Below, piece by piece: positions 18,942 to 26,852 of a stretch of DNA of 64,000 nucleotides. The translations under genes were made by a program, and so were the position numbers. Source of the DNA: DATARH01 sp963789255 (GTDB lineage Bacteria > Pseudomonadota > Alphaproteobacteria > ATCC43930 > CGMCC-115725); NCBI GenBank assembly GCA_963789255.1, contig CAWBJW010000002.1, positions 1,798,001 to 1,862,000 on the forward strand. The letters are read 5' to 3'. The notes below the pieces were generated by a model. It saw only the letters and a list, made by a program, of their open reading frames with translations. It did not search any database and was not told the DNA's origin. Each line of letters opens with the position of its first letter. Position 1 is the stretch's first letter.

Positions 18942-19636
18942 ATGACGCCGCCGGTCATCGTCGCCCCGTCGATTCTTTCGGCCGATTTCGCGCGGCTCGG
19001 CGAGGAAGTGCGCGCCGCCGTTGCGGCCGGCGCCGACTGGATCCACGTCGATGTGATGGACGGCCGCTTCGTGCCAAACCTGACGATCGGCCCGGTGGTC
19101 GTCGAAGCGGTGCGCCGGGTCGACCTCGAAGCCGCTCGACGTGCATTTGATGATCGTCGAGCCCGAGCGCTATCTCGATGCGTTTGCGCAGGCCGGCGCC
19201 GACCATATCCTGGTGCATTGCGAACCCAGCGCGACCGTGCATCTCCACCGCACGCTTTCCCGGCATCCGCGAACTCGGCAAGGTCGCCGGCGCGGTGCTG
19301 AACCCGGCGACGCCGCTGGCGCAGATCGAGGAGGTCCTCGATCTGTGCGACATCATCCTGGTGATGACCGTCAACCCCGGCTTCGGCGGGCAGAAGTTCC
19401 TGCCGTCGATGTTGCCGAAGATCCGCGCCTTGCGGCGGCTGTGCGACGAGCGCGGGGTCGCTCCGATCATCGAGGTCGATGGCGGGCTGAGCGGCGCCAA
19501 CGCCTGGCAGGCGATCGCGGCCGGGGCCGGCGCGATCGTCGCCGGTTCGGCGGTGTTCGGCGCCAAGGACTACGCCGCGGCGATTGCGGCGATCCGCCAT
19601 TCGGCGCCGCTCCAGGCGGTTGAGCCGGCGACGTGA
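18942..19636 (+). CDS. rpe: Ribulose-phosphate 3-epimerase (two frameshifts)
   Basis: TIM-barrel epimerase interconverting ribulose 5-phosphate and xylulose 5-phosphate. Motifs: VAPSILSADFARLGEEV, DWIHVDVMDGRFVPN (metal and catalytic residues), LDVHLMIVEPERYL, VMTVNPGFGGQKF, IIEVDGGL. Two extra bases, at about 19122 (GTC-G-ACC) and about 19261 (TCC-C-GGC), split it into three frames; corrected length is 230 residues, as expected. It starts 3 bp after zwf, and its TGA overlaps the rpiA start (GTGA). Confidence 0.94.
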
Positions 19637-20334
19637 GCCCGGATCGCGATCACCTGAAGCGCGCCGCGGCCGAGCGCGCGCTCGACTTTGTCGAGAGCGG
19701 CATGGTCCTGGGGCTCGGCACCGGTTCGACCGCGAGCTTCGTGATCGAGCCGCTGGCGGCGCGCATCGCCAAGGGGCTCGCCGTGGTTGCGATCCCGACC
19801 TCCGAACACACCGCCGATCTGGCGCGCCGGCTCGGCATTCCGCTGGCGAGCTTTGCCGAGCACCGCCATATCGACCTGGCCATCGACGGCGCCGACGAGG
19901 TGCAGCGCACAAGCCTCGATTTGATCAAGGGCCGCGGCGGCGCGCTGTTGCGCGAGAAGATCGTGGCGGCGGCGAGCGAGCGCTTTGTCGTCGTCGTCGA
20001 TCAGGAAAAAATCGTCGACCGGCTTGGCGAGCACACGCCGGTCCCGGTCGAGGTGGCGCAATTCGGCTGGCAGGCCACCGCCGCCGCGCTCGGCAAACTC
20101 GGGGCCGAACCCGAGCTGCGGCAGGCCGGCGGCCGGCCCTTTGTGACGGACGGCGGCAATTTCATCCTCGACTGCCGGTTTGGCCCGATCGACGACCCGC
20201 GGGACACCGAGCGGCAAATCAACATGACGGTCGGGGTCGTCGAGAACGGCCTCTTTGTCGGGCGCAGCTCCGTCGTGATCGTCGCTTCGGACAGCGGGAT
20301 CGACATGATGATCTCCTGGTCGGAAGGGGGTGCC
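19633..20334 (+). CDS. rpiA: Ribose-5-phosphate isomerase A (no stop before next gene)
   Basis: Interconverts ribose 5-phosphate and ribulose 5-phosphate. Motifs GLGTGSTASFVIEPLA, IDLAIDGADEVQ and LIKGRGGALLREKIV are characteristic, and DGGNFILDCRF is at the usual place. Start is GTG overlapping the rpe stop. The 234 residues to 20334 equal a complete RpiA, but no stop codon follows and the frame runs straight into the ATG of the HAD gene, giving one 503-residue open frame. Either a natural RpiA-HAD fusion or a lost stop. Confidence 0.92.
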
Positions 20335-21144
20335 ATGAGACGGATCTCGCTGGTCATCTCGGACGTCGACGGCACCCTGGTGACGCACGACAAGGTGCTG
20401 ACGGCGCGCGCCATCGCGGCGGTAACGCGGCTGCACGACAACGGCATCGGCTTTTCGATCTGCAGCAGCCGGCCGCCGTTCGGGCTGCGCATGATGATCG
20501 AGCCGCTGCGCCTCAAGCTGCCGTTCGGCGGCTACAATGCCGGGGCCATCGTCGAGCCCGATCTCAGCGTCGTCGAGCAGCAGGTGCTGATCCCGCCCGA
20601 CGCCGCCCGCGAAGCGGTGAGCATCTTCCAGCAGCATCGGATCGATTGTTGGGTGTTTACCGGCAATCAATGGCTGATCGCCAACCCGCAAGGCGATAAG
20701 GTCGAGCGCGAGATCCATACCGTCCAGACCCCGCCGACCGTGGTGCCGGCCTTCGATGATTCGCATCTCGCGGCGGCCGGCAAGATCGTCGGGCCGAGCG
20801 AAGACCACCCCAAGGTTGCCCGGCTGACCGATCTGATGCAGGCGGCGCTGGCCGGCCGGGCGAGCGTGGCACGCTCGCAGCCTTATTACTGCGATGTGAT
20901 CCCGCCGGGCATCGACAAGGGCCGCCTCGTCGAATTGCTCGCCCGGCGCCTCAACATCCCGCAGTCGGAAATTCTCGTGCTCGGCGACATGGAGAACGAC
21001 CTCCAGATGTTCGCCAAGGCCGGGTTCGCCGTCGCCATGGGCAATGCCACCGACGCGGTCAAGCGCGCCGCGCAGGCGACGACTCTGTCGAACGACGAAG
21101 AGGGCTTCGCGGTCGCCATCGAGCGCTACGTTTTCGGCGGCTGA
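20335..21144 (+). CDS. HAD-superfamily (Cof/SPP-like, type IIB) phosphatase
   Basis: A 269-residue haloacid-dehalogenase-fold phosphatase. Motif I is VISDVDGTLVTHD with the nucleophilic aspartates, motif II SICSSRP, and motif IV VLGDMENDLQMF; the middle insertion is the type IIB cap. Family members hydrolyse sugar phosphates or similar small phosphoesters; here a substrate from the pentose-phosphate pathway is likely from context only. ATG at 20335 has a strong GGAAGGGGG site upstream, which argues for independent initiation even though the frame is continuous with rpiA. Confidence 0.88.
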   Translation: MRRISLVISDVDGTLVTHDKVLTARAIAAVTRLHDNGIGFSICSSRPPFGLRMMIEPLRLKLPFGGYNAGAIVEPDLSVVEQQVLIPPDAAREAVSIFQQHRIDCWVFTGNQWLIANPQGDKVEREIHTVQTPPTVVPAFDDSHLAAAGKIVGPSEDHPKVARLTDLMQAALAGRASVARSQPYYCDVIPPGIDKGRLVELLARRLNIPQSEILVLGDMENDLQMFAKAGFAVAMGNATDAVKRAAQATTLSNDEEGFAVAIERYVFGG

Positions 21145-21158
21145 GCGAAGCGGCGATC

Positions 21159-23207
21159 TCACCCGGCCGCCGGCACGGCGATGTCGAGCCAGCCTTGCGC
21201 GGTCGCCCGGGCCATGTCGCCGGGGCGGAGCAGCACCGTCGTCATCGCCGATTCGATCAGCGCCGGTCCGGCGACCTCCTGCGCCGGCGCCAGCGCGTCG
21301 AAGCGATAGACCGGCGCCATGACCCAATCCTCGAGATAGATCCGCCGCTCGCCGGCGGGCGGGCCCGGCGGCGCCGGCGGCAGATCAGGCTCCTGCGGCA
21401 GTTCCTCGAGGATGCCGCAAACGGTCACCCGGGCGTTGACCAGCACGGTTTCCTGGTCGGGCAGCGAATAGGTGTAGAGCGCCTCGTGGCGGCGGTGAAA
21501 GCGGTCGACGATCTGCGGCAATGGGTCCGCCACCGACCAGTCCACGTCATCGAGCGGCACGGCGATCTCGAACACCTGCTCGCCATAGCGCATATCGGCC
21601 GTGCGCGCGGCCCGCGCCGGCCCGGCGAAGGAGGCGCGCAGCCGGCGCATCCCATCGGCTTCCATCGCCTCGAACAGGCGATTCACTGCGGCGCCGTCGA
21701 GCGCCCTTGTATCGCCGATATGGGTGCGCGCGACCTCGAAACGCAGATCGGTCGCCAGCATGCCCCAGGCCGACAACACCGCGGCGATGCGCGGCACGAT
21801 GACCCGCTTGAGGCCGAGCTGGCGGGCGATGTCGGTGGCGTGCAGCCCGGCGGCGCCGCCGAACGCGAACAGCGCGAATCGCCGCGGGTCGACGCCGCGC
21901 CGCACCGAGACGAGCCGCACCCCCTCGGCCATCGTCGTATTGACGATGCGGTGGATGCCATTGGCCGCGGCGAGGCGCCCGATGCCGAGCGTGGCAGCGA
22001 TTCCATCGACGGCGCGCTCGGCCGGGACCGGATCGAGCCTCCGGTCGCCGCCGAGGAAATTCCCCGGGTCGAGGTAGCCGAGCACGAGGTTGGCGTCGGT
22101 CACGGTGGCGTCCGTGCCGCCCTGGCCGTAACAGGCCGGGCCCGGCAGCGCGCCGGCGCTCTGCGGCCCGACATGCAGGATGCCGCCGGCATCGACCCGT
22201 GCGATCGAGCCGCCGCCGGCGCCGATGCTGGCGATGTCGAGCGAGTTGAGGGCGATATGGTGGCCGCCGATCCGGCGGTTCATGACCAGCGTCGCCGCGC
22301 CGTCGACGACGAGGCTGATGTCGGTGCTGGTGCCGCCCATGTCGAACGGGATCAGGTTATGCGCGCCGAAGATCTTCGCCGCGTAGACGCTGCCGGCGAC
22401 CCCGCCGGCCGGCCCCGACAATACCGCGCCGGCGGCCAGCCTTCCCGATTCGGCGATCGGCGCGACCCCGCCATGCGACTGGATGATCAGAACAGGACCA
22501 TGGTAGCCCGCCTCGCCGAGCCGCGCCTCGAGCCGCGCCAGGTAACGCGACAGCACCGGGCCGACATAGGCGTTGATGATCGTCGTCGAGACCCGCTCGA
22601 ATTCCTTGATCTGCGGCAGGACCTCGGAGGAGAGCGAGACGTAGACCGCAGGGAGCGCGCGCGCCAATGCCTCGCTTGTGGCAAGCTCGTGGGCCGGATC
22701 GCGCCAGGCGTGCAGGTAACAGACCGCGACCGCCTCGACCCGCTCCTGCTGCAACTCGGCGATCGCGGCGGCGAGCGAGGCCGGATCGAGCGGCGTCTCG
22801 ATCCGGCCGTCGGCGCGCATCCGCTCGCGCACGCCGAGGCGCAGATGGCGCGGCACCAGCTGCTCGGGCGGCGGCATGCGCAAATTGTAGCGATCGTCCT
22901 TGAGGCCCTCGCGCATCTCGATCACATCGCGATGGCCCTCGGTGGTCAGGAGGCCGGTTCTGGCGCCCTTGCGTTCGAGGAGCGCGTTGGTCGCGACCGT
23001 GGTGCCGTGGACGATGCGGTCGGTCGCCGCGAGCAATGCGGCGCGGTCGAGGCCGAGCAGCCGCGCCAGCCGGGCGAGGCCGTCGAGGACGCCGAGCGAG
23101 GGGTCCTGCGGCGTCGAGGGCACCTTGGCGAGCATCGTCGCACCGCCCTCATCGATCGCAACGAGGTCGGTGAAGGTGCCGCCGACATCGATGCCGATGC
23201 GGTACAT
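21159..23207 (-). CDS. Hydantoinase/oxoprolinase A subunit family (HyuA-like)
   Basis: A 682-residue ASKHA-fold ATP-dependent amidohydrolase subunit (N-methylhydantoinase/5-oxoprolinase A). Starts MYRIGIDVGGTFTDLVAID, the first ATP-binding motif; IVHGTTVATNALLERKGA, IPFDMGGTSTDISLVVDG and FAFGGAAGLHA are the other hallmarks. In the family, a HyuB partner is normally encoded alongside and both are needed for activity. No HyuB is present within this window, so either the partner is elsewhere or the protein works differently. It follows the MetE-like gene on the same strand after 67 bp. Convergent with the HAD gene. Confidence 0.9.
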   Translation of the reverse strand: MYRIGIDVGGTFTDLVAIDEGGATMLAKVPSTPQDPSLGVLDGLARLARLLGLDRAALLAATDRIVHGTTVATNALLERKGARTGLLTTEGHRDVIEMREGLKDDRYNLRMPPPEQLVPRHLRLGVRERMRADGRIETPLDPASLAAAIAELQQERVEAVAVCYLHAWRDPAHELATSEALARALPAVYVSLSSEVLPQIKEFERVSTTIINAYVGPVLSRYLARLEARLGEAGYHGPVLIIQSHGGVAPIAESGRLAAGAVLSGPAGGVAGSVYAAKIFGAHNLIPFDMGGTSTDISLVVDGAATLVMNRRIGGHHIALNSLDIASIGAGGGSIARVDAGGILHVGPQSAGALPGPACYGQGGTDATVTDANLVLGYLDPGNFLGGDRRLDPVPAERAVDGIAATLGIGRLAAANGIHRIVNTTMAEGVRLVSVRRGVDPRRFALFAFGGAAGLHATDIARQLGLKRVIVPRIAAVLSAWGMLATDLRFEVARTHIGDTRALDGAAVNRLFEAMEADGMRRLRASFAGPARAARTADMRYGEQVFEIAVPLDDVDWSVADPLPQIVDRFHRRHEALYTYSLPDQETVLVNARVTVCGILEELPQEPDLPPAPPGPPAGERRIYLEDWVMAPVYRFDALAPAQEVAGPALIESAMTTVLLRPGDMARATAQGWLDIAVPAAG

Positions 23208-23274
23208 GGCTAGGGCAGCGAGGCGGTGTGCCGCGGCGCCGGTGCGCCGGCGATCGCGCCGACCAGCTTGCGGG

Positions 23275-24330
23275 TCATCGCATCGCAGCCCGCCCGGCGA
23301 GTTCGCGGCGGACGATCGCGGCGCCGTCGGCGAGCGCCCGCAACTTGCCGAAAGCGCGCTCGCGCGGCAGGTATTTCATCCCGCAATCGGGCGCCGCGAC
23401 GAGGCGATCGGCAGGGATGTGCCGCAACCCCTGGCGCAGCCGGGCGGCGACCTCTGCGGCGGTCTCGACCGCCGGATCGTTGAGGTCGAGGACCCCGAGC
23501 ACGATCGTCTTGCCGGGCAATTCCCTGAGCACGGCGAGATCGAGCCGGGGCTGCGCCGCCTCGATCGAGATCTGCTCCGCGACCGACTCGGCAAGCTGCG
23601 GCAGAAAGCTGTAGCCGGCGGGCTTGTTGCGCACCATCGCGGCGTAGCCGAAGCACAGATGCACGATGGTCGGGCCGGGGATGCCGTGGAGCGCGCGGTC
23701 GATCGCCCGGATGCCCCAGCGCGCCGCCTTGTCGGGGGCGGTGCGCACCCACGGCTCGTCGAGCTGCACGACATCGACCCCGCTCGCCTTCAGCGCGCGC
23801 AATTCCTCGTTGACGGCGACGGCGTAATCCATCGCCATCTCTTCCTCGTCGGCATAGAAGGCGTTTTCGGCCTGTTGCGACAGGGTGAACGGACCGGGCA
23901 GCGTGATCTTGGTGGCATGCGCGGCATGGGCGACCAGGAACTCGGCGTCGCGCAACTCGACCGGCCCGCGCCGGCGGATTTTTCCGATGACGCGCGGCAC
24001 CGGCGTCGCGCCGCCGCCGCTGCGCCCGACATGGCCCGGGTGCTCGGCATCGATGCCGTCGAGCGCCAGCGCGAAACGGTTGGAATAGCTCTCGCGGCGG
24101 ATCTCGCCGTCGCTGACGATGTCGATCCCGGCCCGCTCCATCTCGCCGATCGCCAGAACCGTCGCATCGTCCTGCGCCTGTTCGCGCCACGGCCCGGCCA
24201 CCCGCCAGATGTCGCCCGCACTGACGCGCGGCACGCCGTGATGCGCGAGCAGGGCCCGGTCGACCAGCCAGTCGGGCTGCGGGTAGCTGCCGACGACCGT
24301 CGTCGGGATCAGATGGGTCGGGTAGGTCAT
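23275..24330 (-). CDS. Cobalamin-independent methionine synthase C-terminal-domain protein (MetE-like)
   Basis: A 351-residue single-domain relative of the MetE catalytic barrel. Zn-site residues are recognisable in IVHLCFGYAAM (His-x-Cys) and in APDCGMKYLP. QLDEPWVRT is the conserved acidic motif, and N-terminal TTVVGSYPQPDWLVDRALL is typical. Such stand-alone proteins lack the MetE N-terminal domain and are often annotated as methionine synthase II or as involved in methyl/thiol transfer during catabolism; the substrate is unknown. The neighbour HyuA on the same strand suggests a shared catabolic role. A second member is at 33066-34217. Confidence 0.85.
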   Translation of the reverse strand: MTYPTHLIPTTVVGSYPQPDWLVDRALLAHHGVPRVSAGDIWRVAGPWREQAQDDATVLAIGEMERAGIDIVSDGEIRRESYSNRFALALDGIDAEHPGHVGRSGGGATPVPRVIGKIRRRGPVELRDAEFLVAHAAHATKITLPGPFTLSQQAENAFYADEEEMAMDYAVAVNEELRALKASGVDVVQLDEPWVRTAPDKAARWGIRAIDRALHGIPGPTIVHLCFGYAAMVRNKPAGYSFLPQLAESVAEQISIEAAQPRLDLAVLRELPGKTIVLGVLDLNDPAVETAAEVAARLRQGLRHIPADRLVAAPDCGMKYLPRERAFGKLRALADGAAIVRRELAGRAAMR

Positions 24331-24375
24331 GGCGTCCGGTGCCCGTCAGAAAAGCTCGCTCAACGCTCCCATAAT

Positions 24376-24402
24376 CGGCATGCCCGCGAAAGCGGGAATC
24401 CG
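24376..24402. repeat. Short REP (CCCGCGAAAGCGGG type)
   Basis: GC-rich palindrome CCCGCGAAAGCGGG followed by AATCC, of the same family as 31632-31716. The rest of the 24331-24542 gap shows no other recognisable feature. Confidence 0.7.
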
Positions 24403-24542
24403 CAGGTCGAGATCCGTTGATCGCCCTGGATGCCTCCCCGGACTCTGCTGTTTCGACGGCATACCCGCCCGGCGCCGGGCGGGTGTTGCGCAAGAAGGGC
24501 CCAGCCTGTAGCACGTCAGGCGAAACCAGGGGGAGAGCAACG

Positions 24543-25121
24543 ATGACCGCACGCGTGGCAATGGTATCGCCGGAACGCGCCCGCGAACTCGGCGAGGCGA
24601 TGGGTATGCCGGCGGGGCGTACCCAAAGCGAGGCGTTTCGCACTGTCGCCAACAATTCCGGCGTGGCCAGGGTGGCGTTCAGCCAATTGATGCAGCTGTT
24701 GGAGAACAACAAGTTCGACACGCGGCTGCGCGAACTGATGATCATGCGGATCGGCTGGGTCACCGGCTCGGCTTACGAGTGGACGAACCACTGGCGGGTG
24801 GCGACGACGGCCGGGATCCCGCCCGAGGATGTTCTGGCGGTGCGCGACTGGCGCAACGCCGCGCGGTTGACGCCGGCGGACCGGGCGATCCTCGCCGCCA
24901 CCGACGAGTGCCTCGCCGGCAGATCCATCTCGGATGCTGCCTGGGCCGAGGTGGCCCGCCACGTCGCCGATCCGGGACAGCAGGTGGAATTCATCATCGC
25001 GATGGGCAACTGGATGATGTTTTCGCTGCTGTTCCGCAACCTGCGCATTCCGCTGGCCGAGGGCGTCACGGTCTGGCCGCCCGATGGCCTGGCGTCCCCC
25101 GCGGCAGCGGGATGGGGCTGA
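24543..25121 (+). CDS. Carboxymuconolactone decarboxylase (CMD/AhpD-fold) family protein
   Basis: A 192-residue helical CMD-fold protein. The conserved core FDTRLRELMIMRIGWVTGSA followed by YEWTNHWRVA is present. The two cysteines of the peroxidase-active AhpD type (CxxC) are absent at this site, which suggests a lactone-related enzyme or uncharacterised function rather than alkylhydroperoxidase. ATG at 24543 is preceded by GGGGGAGAGCA, a good ribosome-binding site. Convergent with the RAYT element downstream, divergent from the MetE-like gene. Confidence 0.85.
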   Translation: MTARVAMVSPERARELGEAMGMPAGRTQSEAFRTVANNSGVARVAFSQLMQLLENNKFDTRLRELMIMRIGWVTGSAYEWTNHWRVATTAGIPPEDVLAVRDWRNAARLTPADRAILAATDECLAGRSISDAAWAEVARHVADPGQQVEFIIAMGNWMMFSLLFRNLRIPLAEGVTVWPPDGLASPAAAGWG

Positions 25122-25133
25122 GCGGTGAGCCGG

Positions 25134-25928
25134 AGTTACGGTGACAGTTTACTTTATTGGAGGCGAGCGCAGCTCGCTCTTGCCGTCGGCATCGCGGCGC
25201 GGTTTGGGGCCGGGCTTGCGCGGCGCCAGCGGGCGACCGAGACGCGCTTCGAGCGCGGCGATCCAGCCCGGCGGTCCGAGCGGTCGGCCGATCGTCGCCG
25301 CGCGTTCGAGCCGGGCGACCGCAGCCTCGTCGCCCGGGCCGGCGAGAAACCCGGCGAAATCGGGGATGCGCCCCAGAAGCGGCGCGGCGCTCGCCAGCTC
25401 GTCGTCGCGGCCGGCGAGGTGGGCGCGGGCACTCGACCACGGCCAGTCCTCGGCGCGGCGCACGAGACCCGCCGCCACCGGGTTCTGCGCGATGTAGCGG
25501 GCGGCGGCCAGCAGATGCGGCTCATCCATCGCGACCGCCCCAAAGCGGCCCTGGAACAGATGCCCGGTCCAGCGGAAGCGGGCATTGATCGCGCCGGTAT
25601 AGCGCCGGTGCGCCTCGCCGAAGGTCGCCCGCAGGCCGTCCTCGTCGGCCGGCGCGACGATCAGGTGGACATGGTTCGGCATCAGGCAATAAGCCCAGAT
25701 CTGCGCCCCGGCGCCGCGCGCTGCCGCGGCCACGAGGCGGCGGTACAGCCGGTAATCCCCGTCCTCGAAAAACACCGGCTCGCGCCGATTGCCGCGCTGG
25801 GTGACATGGTGCGGCACGCCCGGAACGATGACGCGCGCAATCCTCGCCACCCGTCCCTCCCGATTTCCCGATATCAGTCGCTTGTATTCTGCCAGGGTCG
25901 GACGATTAAGTAAACTGTCACCGTAACT
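25134..25928. mobile_element. RAYT transposon-like unit with perfect 20-bp terminal inverted repeats
   Basis: The left end is AGTTACGGTGACAGTTTACT (25134-25153) and the right end its exact reverse complement (25909-25928). The 795-bp unit contains one transposase gene on the minus strand whose stop codon lies inside the left repeat. The right repeat is followed by a 14-bp partial direct copy (CTGTCACCGTAACT). A third, same-orientation copy of the left end lies at 26035-26075. Confidence 0.8.
25149..25850 (-). CDS. REP-associated tyrosine transposase (Y1_Tnp/IS200-like)
   Basis: A 233-residue single-strand transposase of the Y1 family. N-terminal RVIVPGVPHHVTQRGNRREP, the HUH motif PNHVHLI in YCLMPNHVHLIVAP, and the downstream helix HLLAAARYIAQNPVAAGLV (with the catalytic tyrosine candidate in ARYIAQNP) are the hallmarks of RAYTs. 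These enzymes recognise REP-type hairpins and are thought to spread them. The frame is intact and the gene is enclosed by perfect 20-bp inverted repeats, so the unit may still be mobile. Stop TAA lies in the left repeat. Confidence 0.92.
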   Translation of the reverse strand: MARIARVIVPGVPHHVTQRGNRREPVFFEDGDYRLYRRLVAAAARGAGAQIWAYCLMPNHVHLIVAPADEDGLRATFGEAHRRYTGAINARFRWTGHLFQGRFGAVAMDEPHLLAAARYIAQNPVAAGLVRRAEDWPWSSARAHLAGRDDELASAAPLLGRIPDFAGFLAGPGDEAAVARLERAATIGRPLGPPGWIAALEARLGRPLAPRKPGPKPRRDADGKSELRSPPIK

Positions 25929-26034
25929 CTGTCACCGTAACTCCCCGTTCAGCGCGGCCGAGGCGTTGCGGCCGTTGTCGTTGGCGGCTAAGGTATAAAT
26001 GCGCGTAGCGTCGCGCACATCCTGCGATTACGCG

Positions 26035-26075
26035 ATTACGGTGACAGTTTACTCTATTGGGGGCTGAGCGCGGCT
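26035..26075. repeat. Extra copy of the RAYT element left end
   Basis: TTACGGTGACAGTTTACT is identical to the left end at 25134-25153, and the similarity continues inward for about 40 bp (TATTGG-G-GC-GAGCGC-GCTC). It lies just beyond the 3' end of the DUF5681 gene, as the original lies at the 3' end of the transposase gene. Confidence 0.75.
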
Positions 26076-26084
26076 CCCTTTCCC

Positions 26085-26522
26085 TCAGCCGCACACCGAC
26101 TCGTCGCGGGTTAGCCGGGCGATCGCCTCGCGCTCCTCTTCCTCGGCGGCGAGGCGGTCGATTTCGCGGATCAGGATCTCGCGCGGGTCTTCCCCGCCCG
26201 GCTCCGGTTCGGGGCCGGGCCTGGGTCCCTGTGCCAGTTCGCTCTTCTGTATCAGGTCGAGCAGCAGCTTGGTGGCGCGCAGATCGCCGGCGGCGGATTT
26301 TTCGACGAGCGCGGCGACGATCGCCTCGCGCCGCGTCGCCGGCTGGCGCGGTCGGGCCGCCAGCCGCCGATCGAGCGCCGCCTCGATCAGCGCCGCCAGC
26401 CGCCGGTCGCGCCGGCGATGCAGACGGGCGCCCTCGGGGTTGCCGGATTGACCCTTCCGGAAGCGGCTGTGCAGCGGCGGCTTCCGGTTGCCGACCCGGT
26501 ACTCCCTCTGATCCTCGGTCAT
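26085..26522 (-). CDS. DUF5681-domain protein
   Basis: A 145-residue protein with the N-terminal DUF5681 signature YRVGNRKPPLHSRFRKGQSG plus NPEG, followed by a basic helical region and an acidic C-terminal tail (EIDRLAAEEEEREAIARL). DUF5681 proteins are frequent in alphaproteobacteria, often near mobile elements, and resemble phage/terminase-associated small DNA-binding proteins; no function is proven. The region downstream of its stop is shared with the adjacent RAYT unit, suggesting a common mobile history. Confidence 0.8.
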   Translation of the reverse strand: MTEDQREYRVGNRKPPLHSRFRKGQSGNPEGARLHRRRDRRLAALIEAALDRRLAARPRQPATRREAIVAALVEKSAAGDLRATKLLLDLIQKSELAQGPRPGPEPEPGGEDPREILIREIDRLAAEEEEREAIARLTRDESVCG

Positions 26523-26616
26523 CGCATCGCGGGGGGGTTGACATCACCGATCGCAATATACATGTTATCACAACGTTTGTCAAGATAATAATTCAGGACC
26601 CACCCTCGCCGCCCAC

Positions 26617-26688
26617 CAACTCCCTGCCCAACTCCCTGCAAGAACGATGAAAACTCCCTGCAACTCCGCCCGAAAAATCCCTGCAGTA
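26617..26688. repeat. Cluster of AACTCCCTGC-type short repeats
   Basis: AACTCCCTGC occurs four times, with a fifth variant AAATCCCTGC, in about 70 bp of otherwise A/C-rich non-coding DNA. The same word clusters again at 60470-60640. The 26523-26852 gap also includes a lower-GC stretch (26540-26600) with no recognised gene. Confidence 0.75.
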
Positions 26689-26761
26689 TTCGCCGATGTC
26701 GGTTTGATGTCAACAAGTTATGTGGTTCGCATCGAGAATTTCGCTGCCGGCAGGGAACCCA

Positions 26762-26796
26762 GAAAAAAGGGCCGCCCCTTGCGGAGCGGCCCCTTC
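26762..26796 (-). terminator. Intrinsic terminator of the 2-hydroxyacyl-CoA lyase-like gene
   Basis: On the minus strand: GGGGCCGCTCC loop GGGGCGGCCC followed by TTTTTT. It is about 60 bp past the stop codon. A second perfect palindrome (26823-26854, GACTTTTTGCGGCG / CGCCGCAAAAAGTC) overlaps the stop itself. Confidence 0.8.
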
Positions 26797-26852
26797 CGTG
26801 GATCCCGGATCAAGTCCGGGATGACTTTTTGCGGCGCGGGCGCCGCAAAAAG

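Noticed and set aside
23210..23279. A 22-residue ORF after the MetE-like gene
   Set aside because: Overlaps the end of the MetE-like gene, has no ribosome-binding site, and the residues do not resemble any known small protein.
26617..26688. CRISPR array at the TCCCTGC cluster
   Set aside because: Repeat word is only about 10 bp, spacing is irregular and no cas genes are present; same for 60470-60640.
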